From Pseudolysinimonas_A sp947085045 (GTDB lineage Bacteria > Actinomycetota > Actinomycetes > Actinomycetales > Microbacteriaceae), in contig CAMTUU010000001.1 in the NCBI GenBank assembly GCA_947085045.1, forward strand, positions 186,001 through 250,000: a stretch of DNA of 64,000 nucleotides. Reading direction: 5' to 3'. A model generated the notes under the pieces. That model made no database searches, was not told where the DNA came from, and saw only the letters and a program-made list of their open reading frames with translations. The translations under genes were made by a program, and so were the position numbers. This document shows positions 42,976 to 51,936 of the stretch, one piece after another; position 1 is the first letter of the stretch; each line of letters starts with the position of its first letter.

Positions 42976-44145
42976 ATGAAGAAGCTCCTCGTCGCCACCG
43001 CCGCACTCATCGCGCTGCTCCCCATGACTCTGGTCGGCGTGGGGCTGCTCGTGTCACCCGCAGTCTTCGCCGCGTGCCTCTCATCAAGCTCGCTCATCGT
43101 CGGGCAGATTCCCGAGTCACTCACCGCCACAACGCGGGCGGGCGTGGCGGTGACCCTCGACCATCAGCAGCTCACGCACGCAGCAACCATCATCACGGTC
43201 GGGGCGCAGACAGAGGGCGTGGGCCGCGCTGGCATCGTCATCGCGCTCATGTCCGCTCTCACCGAGTCGCGACTTCGGATGCTCGCAAACTCGGCAGCCG
43301 TTCCAGAATCAAGCGCCTTCCCGAACGACGGAGAAGGCACCGACCACGACTCGCTCGGGCTGTTTCAGATGCGGCCGAGCGCAGGGTGGGGCGCTGTAGC
43401 GGAGTTGATGAATCCGACCTTCCAGGCACGCGCCTTCTATGGCGGATCGAGCGGCCCGAACTACCCGTCGCCGCGTGGACTGCTCGACATCCCCGACTGG
43501 CAAAGCCTCGACCCTGGCGAAGCAGCGCAGGCGGTCGAGGTCTCGGCATATCCCGACCGCTACCAGGACAACCAGCCGGTCGCCGAAGCGATCCTCGCCG
43601 CCCTCACCCGACGAACCGAAACCACACCGGGGGGTGCCCCGCTCGGCAACGTACCGGAGACGACGGGCATCGTTTTCCCGCTGCCAAGGGGGACATGGGT
43701 CAACACGAGCGACTACGGCTGGCGCGAAGATCCGTACACGGGTAAGCGAGCGTTCCACACCGGAACGGACTGGGCTACCGACGAGGGGACAGCAATCCTG
43801 GCGCTCGCCGACGGCGTGGTCACTTTCGCGGGGCCGTCCGGCACCTACGGCAACCTCATCATCATCGAACACACCACCGGCGGAGAGCGCATCGCATCTG
43901 CCTACGCCCACATGTGGCCGAGCGGTGTCCTCGTCAGCGTCGGGGATCGCGTAGTTGCCGGGCAGCACATCGGCAACGTCGGTTCGGCGGGCAAGTCGAC
44001 CGGAGCCCACTTGCATTTCGAGATCCGGCCAGGCGGTTCGAACGCCGCGGCCATCGACGCCGAACCGTGGCTCGCCGCGCACGGAGTACAAACCCTGGAC
44101 GCCGCGAGCGCCGCGGCGCTCTGCTCAGCACAGATGGCGGCATGA
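42976..44145 (+). CDS. Cell-wall hydrolase with lytic transglycosylase-like and M23 peptidase domains
   Basis: 389 residues with an N-terminal signal/anchor (LLVATAALIALLPMTLVGVGLL). Residues about 65-200 form an SLT-like domain (ALTESRLRMLANS with catalytic-type Glu, LGLFQMRPSAGWG). Residues about 235-375 are an M23 peptidase: HTGTDWA, AHMWP and HLHFEIRPGG provide the zinc ligands. It locally opens peptidoglycan so that the transfer apparatus can cross the cell wall, like VirB1/TcpG. Confidence 0.9.
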   Translation: MKKLLVATAALIALLPMTLVGVGLLVSPAVFAACLSSSSLIVGQIPESLTATTRAGVAVTLDHQQLTHAATIITVGAQTEGVGRAGIVIALMSALTESRLRMLANSAAVPESSAFPNDGEGTDHDSLGLFQMRPSAGWGAVAELMNPTFQARAFYGGSSGPNYPSPRGLLDIPDWQSLDPGEAAQAVEVSAYPDRYQDNQPVAEAILAALTRRTETTPGGAPLGNVPETTGIVFPLPRGTWVNTSDYGWREDPYTGKRAFHTGTDWATDEGTAILALADGVVTFAGPSGTYGNLIIIEHTTGGERIASAYAHMWPSGVLVSVGDRVVAGQHIGNVGSAGKSTGAHLHFEIRPGGSNAAAIDAEPWLAAHGVQTLDAASAAALCSAQMAA

Positions 44146-44146
44146 C

Positions 44147-44413
44147 ATGGACGTGTTCCCCGACTTCGGAGCCGTGGGCGGTCAGGCAGAACTGCGCGCC
44201 ATCGTCGGCGCTCTTCTGACCATCGTGCTCATCATCGCCGTGCTCATGCTCGTAATCAGCGCCACGGTCTGGGCGATCTCGTCGGCGAACGGCAACATCT
44301 CTTCTGCTGTCCGGGCGCGCACCGGGTTCCTTGTCTCGATCGGCGCTGCCGCACTCGCCGGCCTCGGCGTCACCTGGATCAACTTCCTACTCGATGTCGG
44401 GGCAAGCATCTGA
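44147..44413 (+). CDS. DUF6112-like small membrane protein (first copy), VirB2/VirB3-like candidate
   Basis: 88 residues with two helices (IVGALLTIVLIIAVLMLVISATVWAI and GFLVSIGAAALAGLGVTWINFLLDVG). The plan and the LRAIVGALLT...VIVISA...WA pattern match the protein at 46,320, a clear paralogue. Small double-helix proteins of this type in actinobacterial T4SS resemble pilin/TrbC partners. The gene-pair insertion follows directly downstream. Confidence 0.75.
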   Translation: MDVFPDFGAVGGQAELRAIVGALLTIVLIIAVLMLVISATVWAISSANGNISSAVRARTGFLVSIGAAALAGLGVTWINFLLDVGASI

Positions 44414-44509
44414 GCGGCGTCGCGGCTCTATTGGTGCGCTCTGCGGACTCCGGCGCAGCGACGTCGGCATTTGGGCGCTGGATATACTCGCGCGCATGGG
44501 GAACAACGC

Positions 44510-45001
44510 GTGATCCCGCGCTTCGACGCGGGAGCGTGGTACCTCCCGCAGGGGCTGCACGCTGCCACCCTCGACGAGATCGAGGAGCGCTTCGTCACGA
44601 CCGCACCGTTCACCGATCGGCGACGCGTGGTCTTCGATGCGTTTCGCGTCTGGCACGGGATCGTCAGCGATATCGTGCCCGCGGCCCGCTTCTGGGTCGA
44701 TGGTGGCTTCATCACTCACAAGCCGTGGGCTGCGCCGTCGGACGTCGATGTTACGGTCATGCTCAGGCCGGACGATCTCAACAACCTCTCCGACGATGAG
44801 CAACAGCGCCTTGACCCAATGTTCACGAGGAGCGGGCCACCTCGTCAGCAGCCAATGTCGGGGCTCGTCGACGCGTTTATTTGCCTACGCGGCGACGTGG
44901 ACAGGACGCTCTACTGGCGGGAGCATTGGTCAACGATTCTCGATGAGAACCGGGCGAAGCTTAGCGGGCCGCAAAAGGGCTTCGTGGAGGTGAAGTCATG
45001 A
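44510..45001 (+). CDS. Nucleotidyltransferase-fold protein (DUF6932-like), possible toxin or defence effector
   Basis: 163 residues from GTG 44510; TATACT at about 44482-44487 may be its own -10 box. FWVDGGFITHKPWAAPSDVDVTVML is the nucleotidyltransferase G-(x)n-S-D-x-D signature. This family appears as minimal nucleotidyltransferases in toxin-antitoxin and abortive infection modules. The stop overlaps the next start (ATGA), so the two are one module. It interrupts the transfer operon between the two DUF6112-like genes. Confidence 0.75.
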   Translation: MIPRFDAGAWYLPQGLHAATLDEIEERFVTTAPFTDRRRVVFDAFRVWHGIVSDIVPAARFWVDGGFITHKPWAAPSDVDVTVMLRPDDLNNLSDDEQQRLDPMFTRSGPPRQQPMSGLVDAFICLRGDVDRTLYWREHWSTILDENRAKLSGPQKGFVEVKS

Positions 45002-45954
45002 CACTTTCAGATCAAGCACTCGACGACTTCCGCGACGCTTGGCACGCTGCCGAAGGGAATGACTTTGCCAGTCGTCTCCAGCGCCAGTCGCTCGAGGCTC
45101 TCGCGGCTGAGAACGATGCCCTGCGCCCAGTGCTGTTTGAGCTCGCGAACCGCGCGCAGTCCGAGCTGGATCTTCATCTCGACGGGGAGACCGTTCACAA
45201 CCACGAGGCGAACGCCGAGTCGTTCGCGTCTCTCGTGCACGGCCTTGCCGATGCCACGAAAGAGGTTGCGAAGCACCTGCTCGGACGCCAACGTCGCGCC
45301 TCGACATTGCGGATACTCGCGCCATCTCCCGGATCGGTGCGCGTGGTCCTGAAGGCTGCGCCCCCCGAGGAAGCCCCAGGAACGACCGCGCAGAACACGC
45401 GCACACCTTCCGTTGACTCGACGTCGCTCGACACCGTCGCCGTGCTGCTGACCCGTGCACAGCATGAAGGCGCGCGTGTCGCCGATGATGTGCTCTCCGG
45501 GCTGGCCGCCGATCTTCCGCAGAAGGCGCACGCTGGGCTGAAGCGCGCTGCAAGGGCGATCGATGCGCAGGACTGGGATATCGCCGGTGAACTGCGATCT
45601 CTGCATGGATTCCAGCGAGTGAATGTTGGTCCTCTCGGCGCGAAGGCGCTCCTGCGTGTCCTCGACGAGCGTCAAGAGAGCAGCGATGTAACGCGGCTTG
45701 ATGGCGTAATTGACGGGCAACGCCGATCTGTTGGCGCCTTGTGGTTCACCCCTGACGGTGCAGCAGCTATCGAAGCAGCGGTTCCAAGTCCCGAGCTGAT
45801 GGAACAGGTCGTGCAGCACGACGCCGCGAACGCCCGCGTGCGCGCCATGTTCGATGTCATCACGATCGTTGGCAAGGGCGCGAACGCTCGCCGCCGCCGG
45901 ATCTACACACTGCGATCGATTGAGCTGTTGCCAGAAGATCCAACGTTGATCTGA
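44998..45954 (+). CDS. Hypothetical partner of the nucleotidyltransferase
   Basis: 318 residues, coupled to the preceding gene (ATGA). The first half is helical (ALDDFRDAWHAAEGNDFASRLQRQSLEALAAEN, FASLVHGLADATKEVAKHL), the middle has low-complexity linkers (APPEEAPGTTAQNTRTPSVDSTS) and the end is strand-rich (FDVITIVGKGANARRRRIYTL). No known catalytic motif. The two-gene layout suggests either an antitoxin or the sensor half of a defence pair. I cannot name the family. Confidence 0.65.
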   Translation: MTLSDQALDDFRDAWHAAEGNDFASRLQRQSLEALAAENDALRPVLFELANRAQSELDLHLDGETVHNHEANAESFASLVHGLADATKEVAKHLLGRQRRASTLRILAPSPGSVRVVLKAAPPEEAPGTTAQNTRTPSVDSTSLDTVAVLLTRAQHEGARVADDVLSGLAADLPQKAHAGLKRAARAIDAQDWDIAGELRSLHGFQRVNVGPLGAKALLRVLDERQESSDVTRLDGVIDGQRRSVGALWFTPDGAAAIEAAVPSPELMEQVVQHDAANARVRAMFDVITIVGKGANARRRRIYTLRSIELLPEDPTLI

Positions 45955-46042
45955 CCCCGCAGAGCTAACGCCAGAACTAACTCCGGGCACCAGCGTTAGC
46001 CGAGCACCTCGCACGCTGCTCGTGTAGAAGGAGCAGGCGCGG

Positions 46043-46225
46043 CTATCGCCGCTTGCGCGGCTTGGAGGGTCGCTCCAGTGGAGAGCCGTAGCCGACGACA
46101 TGCCACCATCCGCAGTAGGGGCAGTACACGGCCACAGCGCCCTTCGCTACGGGCCCAGCGATTGTCGCCGCCTCGCCCTGCGTCTCGATGGGCGGGCGAT
46201 TCGTCCGGCAACGAACTCCTCGCAT
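46043..46225 (-). CDS. Small Cys/His protein (zinc-ribbon-like), opposite strand
   Basis: 60 residues from the ATG at 46225. RCRTNRPPIETQGEAATIAG and YCPYCGWWHVVGYG give two pairs of metal-type ligands (Cys ... CxxC ... His). It lies on the minus strand in the gap behind the inserted nucleotidyltransferase pair and before the second DUF6112 gene; no good ribosome site is seen. It may belong to the ICE core rather than to the inserted module. Confidence 0.45.
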   Translation of the reverse strand: MRGVRCRTNRPPIETQGEAATIAGPVAKGAVAVYCPYCGWWHVVGYGSPLERPSKPRKRR

Positions 46226-46319
46226 AGTCGAGACGGTACCCGTAGCCTGCGGCCCTCCTCGGGAAGACCTGCGCACCTGATGGACAAGACCCTCCCTCGT
46301 CCGTCGTAAGGAGCACAGA

Positions 46320-46589
46320 GTGATCGACATCGACCCCAACACCGACGGGTTGCCAGGCATCGAACAGCTCCGCGTCATCGTCGGCGCGGCGATGACGGTG
46401 GGTCTCATCCTCGCCGTTCTCGCCCTCATCATCTCAGCAGTGGTGTGGGGCTACGGCGCGAACAGCTCGAACCCGCATCTCGCCGGCCGAGGGAAGGTCG
46501 GCGTGCTCGTCTCGTGCGGCGCAGCGGTCATCTGCGGGGCATCCGTCACCCTGGTCAACTTCTTCTGGACCGTCGGCCAGTCGGTCTAG
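46320..46589 (+). CDS. DUF6112-like small membrane protein (second copy)
   Basis: 89 residues from GTG 46320, with AAGGAGC upstream. Two helices (LRVIVGAAMTVGLILAVLALIISAVVWGYG and KVGVLVSCGAAVICGASVTLVNFFW). Paralogue of the protein at 44,147. It probably belongs to the inner-membrane/pilin part of the transfer channel. Nineteen bases from the VirB6-like gene. Confidence 0.78.
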   Translation: MIDIDPNTDGLPGIEQLRVIVGAAMTVGLILAVLALIISAVVWGYGANSSNPHLAGRGKVGVLVSCGAAVICGASVTLVNFFWTVGQSV

Positions 46590-46607
46590 CGCCGCGAGCG
46601 AGTCGAA

Positions 46608-47927
46608 ATGGCTGAGCCGACAAGTGTCTGTGATGTGCCCGTCATCGCGTCGGTGTGCGACGCGGTGGGTGAAGGAACGGCGTCGCTCGTCGCTGCGCCA
46701 TTCGACTGGCTCGCACAAGCGATGGGCCAGGCGGCGGCTTGGCTGTTCGAGTCGGTATGGACGGTCTTCGACACGACGACGCTCGTCGATGTAACCGGAA
46801 CCCAGTACGTCGCGGTCTACAACGTGCTATTCGGAGTGGCGATCTTCGTCATGCTCGTCTTCTTCTGCCTTCAGCTCATCACGGGCCTCGTACATCGAGA
46901 TCCGATGGCGCTTTCACGCGCGGGAGTGGGCCTCGCCAAGTCGGTGCTCGGCTCGTTCATCGCCATCACGCTCACCGCCACGCTGCTGGAGGTCACCGAT
47001 CAACTCGCGATCGGCATCGTGCAGGCCACCGGCAACACGATGGAGGGCATCGGCGACCGCATCGCGCTGCTCGCGGCGGGCCTGGCCACGATCAACATTG
47101 CCTCGCCCGGTGTCGGTGCGATCATCACGATCTTCCTCGCCGGACTCGCCATCGCTGGCGCGGGCATCCTCTGGTTCACGCTGCTCATCCGCAAGGCCCT
47201 GTTGCTGGTGGCCATCGTTTTCGCCCCCATTGCCCTCGCCGGGTTCACCTGGGATGCCGCGAAGGGGTGGTTCGCAAGGTGGGCGGCATTCGTTGTTGCG
47301 CTCATCTTCTCGAAGCTCGTCATAGTCGTCGTGTTCCTCGTTGCCATCGGACAGATCAGCGCGCCCATCGACCTGGACCTGGCCTCGATCAGCGACCCGA
47401 TCTCGGGCGTCGTGCTGATGTTCATCGCGGCGTTCGCCCCGTACCTGACGTACAAGTTCATCTCGTTCGTCGGCTTCGACATGTACCACGCGATGTCGAG
47501 CGAGCAGGAGGCGAAGTCGTCGCTCAACCGACCCATACCTCTGCCCGTCAAGGCATCACCGAACGCCGCGAAGTCCGTGCTCGATGGACAGGGCGGGGGC
47601 GGCGGCGGGACTCCTCCCGCGCCGAGTAGTGCGCCTGCCGTGGGCGGAGCAACGAGCAGCGGTGCTGGAGCCGCAGGCGCCGGCGGCGGCGCGGCGGCTT
47701 CCGGCGGCGGAGCCTCTGCCTCGGGCGGCGCGGCAGGAGCCGGAGCAGCGGCAGCCGGTCCCGCGGCAGCCGCCGTCGTCGGCGCACAAGTCATCAAGGC
47801 CGCGGCGACCGCCGGACCCAAGGCGGGTGCCGCGATCGGCGGGTCTGCCAACGGACAGGCCCACGCCTCCACGCCACCCGCTCCGCAGCCGCGGCCGGCT
47901 GCGCCTGTCACGCCGCGGAAGGGATAG
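46608..47927 (+). CDS. VirB6/TrbL-like conjugal transfer membrane protein
   Basis: 439 residues. Six or more helices in residues 60-310, including VDVTGTQYVAVYNVLFGVAIFVMLVFF and LLVAIVFAPIALAGFTWD with the KGWFARW segment of TrbL/VirB6 proteins. The C-terminal 110 residues are Gly/Ala/Pro low-complexity (many GGGG and GAGAA runs), probably a disordered cytoplasmic tail. It forms the inner-membrane pore of the T4SS. Confidence 0.85.
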   Translation: MAEPTSVCDVPVIASVCDAVGEGTASLVAAPFDWLAQAMGQAAAWLFESVWTVFDTTTLVDVTGTQYVAVYNVLFGVAIFVMLVFFCLQLITGLVHRDPMALSRAGVGLAKSVLGSFIAITLTATLLEVTDQLAIGIVQATGNTMEGIGDRIALLAAGLATINIASPGVGAIITIFLAGLAIAGAGILWFTLLIRKALLLVAIVFAPIALAGFTWDAAKGWFARWAAFVVALIFSKLVIVVVFLVAIGQISAPIDLDLASISDPISGVVLMFIAAFAPYLTYKFISFVGFDMYHAMSSEQEAKSSLNRPIPLPVKASPNAAKSVLDGQGGGGGGTPPAPSSAPAVGGATSSGAGAAGAGGGAAASGGGASASGGAAGAGAAAAGPAAAAVVGAQVIKAAATAGPKAGAAIGGSANGQAHASTPPAPQPRPAAPVTPRKG

Positions 47928-47930
47928 AAG

Positions 47931-49397
47931 ATGGCAGCCGAGCACCCACCGACCCCTGGTCAGCAACTCTCCCCCGTGCAGTTCTCGCGCCTCGCGCACC
48001 GCGGCGTGCTGCTAGGGCTTTCGATCTCGCAGTTGATCGTGCTGGGTATCGGCGTGGTCACCGTCGTCGCCACGATCTACACGGGCGGGGGGATGGGGCT
48101 GGTCTGGACCTCACCGATCTGGCTCACCTGCCTGCTGCTCGCCATCATCTCGGTGGCGAGGCGCAGGCTCGTGGACTGGTTGCCCATCGTGTCCCGCTGG
48201 ATTTGGCGGAGCACCGCCGGGCAGCTGATCTTCCGCCGCCGCGTCATCAAGCCCCGGCCTGTCGGCACGCTCGCGCTCCCCGGCGATGCGACGGCGTTGC
48301 GCGAGTGGGTAGATCCAGAGACAGGCGCGGCGATGGTGCATGACCCACATGCCCAGACGCTGACCGCGGTGCTGGGACTGACGCACCCGGCGTTCGTGCT
48401 GCTCGATCCGGGCGAGCAGGAGCGACGAGTCAACGGGTGGGGTCGAGTGCTCGCCACAGTCTGCCGCTCGGGACGCGTCGCCCGGCTTCAGGTCTGCGAA
48501 CGCACGCTGCCGGACTCAGGTACCGGGCTCGCCGAGTGGTGGGCCAGGCACGGCACAGACGATGGCTCCTGGCCTGCGACCACTTATCGGGAGTTGATCG
48601 AGCGTGCCGGGCCTGCCGGCGAGCGCCATGCGACGACCATCTCGATTGCTCTCGACATGAGTGCGTCGGCACGGCAGATCCGCTCCGCAGGGAGCGGCAT
48701 CCGTGGAGCTGCCGCCGTGCTCCGGCAGGAGATGACCACGCTCGTCTCCGCGCTACGCGCTGCGGACCTCACCACTACCGGCTGGCTCGCACCCGGCGAG
48801 GTCGCGGTCATCTTGCGTTCGGCCTACGATCCGGCTGCCGCGCCCGCTCTTGAGCGGCACGCCGATGTAGGGCGTTCCCTCGCCACCGCGGGGCCGGTTG
48901 CAGTGGCGGAGAGTTGGGATCGCGTGCGCACCGACTCCGCTCATCACACTGTGCTGTGGCTTGCGGAGTGGCCGCGCTCGCAGGTCTTCCCCGGATTCCT
49001 CGCGCCGCTCCTACTCACCTCGGGCGTGCAGCGCACGTTCTCGCTCATCTGTACGCCGGTTCGCGCCGACGTCGCGGCGCGCGATATCCGGAAGAAGAAG
49101 GTCGGCCTGCTCTCCGACGCGACGCAGCGCGCCAAGATCGGCCAGGTCGAGGATGCCTCCCGCACCGCCGAGTACCAGGACGTGCTCCAGCAGGAGTCCG
49201 ACCTCACCTCCGGGCACGGCGTGCTCCGCTACACCGGGCTCATCTCCATCTCTGCGCCGACGATCGACGAACTGGATGCTGCCGCGGCCGCCATCGAGCA
49301 AGCCGCTGTGCAGGCGTCCTGCGAGACGCGCCGGCTCGTCGGCCAGCAGGCCAGCGCGTTCGCCGTCGCCGCCCTCCCGCTCTGTCGGGACGTCTGA
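47931..49397 (+). CDS. SCO6880-family conjugation protein
   Basis: 488 residues; the N-terminal 80 residues contain two helices (GLSISQLIVLGIGVVTVVATIYTGG, IWLTCLLLAIISVARRRLV), the rest is a soluble domain with LPGDATALREWVDPETGAAMVHDPHAQTLTAVLGLTHPAF and GLISISAPTIDELDAAAAAIEQAAVQASCETRRLVGQQ, matching the VirB3/VirB4-type N-terminal region that in Actinobacteria is encoded separately as SCO6880. It lies just before the VirB4-like ATPase. Confidence 0.85.
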   Translation: MAAEHPPTPGQQLSPVQFSRLAHRGVLLGLSISQLIVLGIGVVTVVATIYTGGGMGLVWTSPIWLTCLLLAIISVARRRLVDWLPIVSRWIWRSTAGQLIFRRRVIKPRPVGTLALPGDATALREWVDPETGAAMVHDPHAQTLTAVLGLTHPAFVLLDPGEQERRVNGWGRVLATVCRSGRVARLQVCERTLPDSGTGLAEWWARHGTDDGSWPATTYRELIERAGPAGERHATTISIALDMSASARQIRSAGSGIRGAAAVLRQEMTTLVSALRAADLTTTGWLAPGEVAVILRSAYDPAAAPALERHADVGRSLATAGPVAVAESWDRVRTDSAHHTVLWLAEWPRSQVFPGFLAPLLLTSGVQRTFSLICTPVRADVAARDIRKKKVGLLSDATQRAKIGQVEDASRTAEYQDVLQQESDLTSGHGVLRYTGLISISAPTIDELDAAAAAIEQAAVQASCETRRLVGQQASAFAVAALPLCRDV

Positions 49398-49428
49398 GGC
49401 ACCGGACTTGAGACTGCAAGGAGTAGCG

Positions 49429-49866
49429 ATGCCCACCTTCAGCAACCCCGTGGCGGACGCCGCGGATGCCCGCGAGGCTGCGCGGGCGCTCGCACACGCG
49501 ACTCGCACATTCGCTGAGCCCGCGGACACCTACCTTGTGGTCGGCGACCTTCTCGGGACGCTGCGCTCCCTGGAGCAAGTGCTGGAGCAGGTCGCGGCGA
49601 TGCACGTTCTCCACCAGGACATAGCGTTCCTCGACAGCGGTGACCGCAGCGGCGGGCTCATCGAGGCCGACGCTGCCGCCACTGCTCTGCGCCGGGCGGC
49701 TGCCCTCGTCGGCCAGGCCGAGCGCGCCGTCGATGAGGCGTCTCAACATTCCGGGCGGATCGCATGGCATCCGGCTCCCGCCCTCGATGAGCCCGCGCTC
49801 GACCCTTTCGGACGAGATCCATTCGAGGCGCGTCCCGTGACGTCTCGGAAGGGGCTGTCGCTGTGA
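49429..49866 (+). CDS. Hypothetical helical protein between SCO6880 and VirB4-like genes
   Basis: 145 residues; AAGGAG precedes the ATG. Residues 10-110 are strongly helical and Ala-rich (ADARDAARALAHATRTFAEPADTYLVVGDLL, LRSLEQVLEQVAAMHVLHQDIAFL). The C-terminus PALDEPALDPFGRDPFEARP is acidic/aromatic. It overlaps the next start (GTGA), so it is a small component of the transfer operon. Confidence 0.65.
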   Translation: MPTFSNPVADAADAREAARALAHATRTFAEPADTYLVVGDLLGTLRSLEQVLEQVAAMHVLHQDIAFLDSGDRSGGLIEADAAATALRRAAALVGQAERAVDEASQHSGRIAWHPAPALDEPALDPFGRDPFEARPVTSRKGLSL

Positions 49867-51347
49867 GCCCCGACGACACCGAGCGCCTTCACACCGCTGT
49901 CCTGCTCGATCCGTCGGGCGAGCCTCGCGCCGCTCGGAAGGCCCGACGGCGAGCGGCGAACGACATCGAGGCCGCCGACCGCAAGGGGCACCGGGACCGG
50001 GCGCGGGCGGCGTGGAACGCGGATCGCGAGGCGCAACGGGCAACGACCTACCTCCCGCCGTCGGGGGAAGCGCGCCCTGCCGCGTTGCGAACGCCCGGCC
50101 GCTTCCGGTTGGCGCGGCATCAGGACACGAGCGCGACGCTGGCCGGGGCATATCCGTTCCTCGCCGAGGGCGGACTCGGCTCTGCCGGGGTGTTCGTCGG
50201 CCAGGATCTCTACAGCGGGGCGTCTTTCGTCTACGACCCGTGGGTGCTCTACGCCCAGGGCATCATCACCGCGCCGAACATCGTCCTCGCCGGGATCGTC
50301 GGTTCCGGCAAGTCCTCGCTCGCCAAGAGCCTCTATACGCGCTCTATTCCGTTCGGTCGACGGGTCTACGTGCCCGGCGATCCGAAGGGCGAGCACACCG
50401 CCGTCGCCGAAGCGGTCGGCGGACGGGCCATCGTGCTCGGGCATGGGATGTCCACGCGACTGAACCCGCTCGATGAGGGTCATCGTCCCTCGGGCCTCAG
50501 TGATGCCGAGTGGCAAAGCCAGGTGACCTCACGGCGGCGCGACCTCATCGGCGCGCTTGCTGAGACGGTCCTCGACCGCGGCCTCACCCCACTAGAGCAC
50601 ACCGCCGTTGACCTCGCACTCGCCGATGCGGTGCGCGGGGCGGTAGTTCCGATCCTCCCGATGGTGGTCGACCGCATCCTCGCCCCGAGCGCAGGAGACG
50701 GCGACGGCAGACTCGCCGAAGACGGCCGACTCGTCGGACACGCGCTGCGGAGACTCGTGGCCGGCGACTTGGCGGGGCTCTTCGACGGCCCAAGCACCGT
50801 GCGGTTCGACCCGTCACTGCCGATGGTGTCACTCGACCTGTCGCGGGTGGCAGAAAACTCGACGCTCATCTCCGTGCTCATGACGTGCTCGTCGGCGTGG
50901 ATGGAGTCGGCGCTACTCGACCCGGCTGGCGGACAACGATGGGTTGTGTACGACGAGGCGTGGCGACTCATGTCGCACCCGGCATTGCTGCGCCGGATGG
51001 ACGCACAGTGGCGACTCGCGCGGCACTACGGCATCGCGAACCTGCTCATCTTCCACAAGCTCAGCGACCTCGACAACGTGGGCGACCAAGGCTCGGCCAT
51101 GCGCGCCCTCGCCTCGTCCCTGCTCGCCAACGCCGAGACGCGGGTCATCTACCGGCAAGAGAGCGATCAACTCGGCGCGACCGCACAGGCCCTCGGGCTC
51201 ACCGGCACCGAGCAAGGGCTGCTGCCAGGCCTCGGGACCGGGCAGGGGTTATGGAGGATCAAGAACCGCTCTTTCGTCGTCCAACACCAGCTCCACCCCG
51301 CCGAACTTGCGATGTACGAGACAGGCCAGAAGGCCAGAGGAGCATGA
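49863..51347 (+). CDS. VirB4-like conjugal ATPase
   Basis: 494 residues from GTG 49863. Walker A is LAGIVGSGKSSLAKSL (about residues 143-155), Walker B RWVVYDEAWRLM (about 360-370), then the VirB4-type RLARHYGIANLLIFHKLSDL and LANAETRVIYRQESDQ. The N-terminal half of classical VirB4 appears to be supplied by the SCO6880-like protein upstream. It powers assembly and transfer through the T4SS. Confidence 0.88.
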   Translation: MSPDDTERLHTAVLLDPSGEPRAARKARRRAANDIEAADRKGHRDRARAAWNADREAQRATTYLPPSGEARPAALRTPGRFRLARHQDTSATLAGAYPFLAEGGLGSAGVFVGQDLYSGASFVYDPWVLYAQGIITAPNIVLAGIVGSGKSSLAKSLYTRSIPFGRRVYVPGDPKGEHTAVAEAVGGRAIVLGHGMSTRLNPLDEGHRPSGLSDAEWQSQVTSRRRDLIGALAETVLDRGLTPLEHTAVDLALADAVRGAVVPILPMVVDRILAPSAGDGDGRLAEDGRLVGHALRRLVAGDLAGLFDGPSTVRFDPSLPMVSLDLSRVAENSTLISVLMTCSSAWMESALLDPAGGQRWVVYDEAWRLMSHPALLRRMDAQWRLARHYGIANLLIFHKLSDLDNVGDQGSAMRALASSLLANAETRVIYRQESDQLGATAQALGLTGTEQGLLPGLGTGQGLWRIKNRSFVVQHQLHPAELAMYETGQKARGA

Positions 51348-51348
51348 G

Positions 51349-51936
51349 ATGACCATCGCCCTTCCGTGGCGACGCCGCGCAAGTCGAGCGACCGAGTCCG
51401 AAGGCTGGACCGACGTCCCGGCTGTGCTTCCGGTCGTAACGATGGCGGTGCAGTCGGACGCCACGCTGCTCGTCCTCGTCGACGGGGAACAGTTCGATCC
51501 ATCGACGTTCGCCCCGCCGTGGCAGCGAACCTCCTTCGCTCAGATCATCAGCTCAGTCATGAAGCTGCGCCACTCGCCGGTGCGCGTCGTGGTGCACGAA
51601 CTCGACGGCACCGTCTACACGGACATCGTGACCACTCCACCCCGTCACGTTCCCGACCCGCCCGCTTTGCCCGAGCAGTCGCCTACCTCAACACAGGACG
51701 CAACCCCCGCTACGGATAAGACCGACCCGATGCACCTCCTCGCGGTCGGGAACGATGGAGGCTTCGTGCCGGGTGAGGAGGTCGCAGTCGCGGTCATCGT
51801 GCGGCACACTGCGGCTGGTCGCGAGGGTGCGACGCGGGCTCAGATCGAGCCGAGCTTGCTCGATCTGAGCCCAACGCGCGAGGTCATCCTGCTTGGCCGC
51901 GTCTCGGGCACCTGTGTCGTGTGCAGCGAGTCATGA
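51349..51936 (+). CDS. Hypothetical ICE protein
   Basis: 195 residues, two bases after the VirB4-like stop. The N-terminal 85 residues are a compact strand/helix domain (MAVQSDATLLVLVDGEQFDPSTFAPPWQR, FAQIISSVMKLRHSPVRVVVHELDGTVYTDIV), followed by a Pro/Thr linker and a second strand-rich domain (EEVAVAVIVRHTAAG, REVILLGRVSGTCVVCSES). No motif recognised. Its stop overlaps the coupling protein start. Confidence 0.6.
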   Translation: MTIALPWRRRASRATESEGWTDVPAVLPVVTMAVQSDATLLVLVDGEQFDPSTFAPPWQRTSFAQIISSVMKLRHSPVRVVVHELDGTVYTDIVTTPPRHVPDPPALPEQSPTSTQDATPATDKTDPMHLLAVGNDGGFVPGEEVAVAVIVRHTAAGREGATRAQIEPSLLDLSPTREVILLGRVSGTCVVCSES

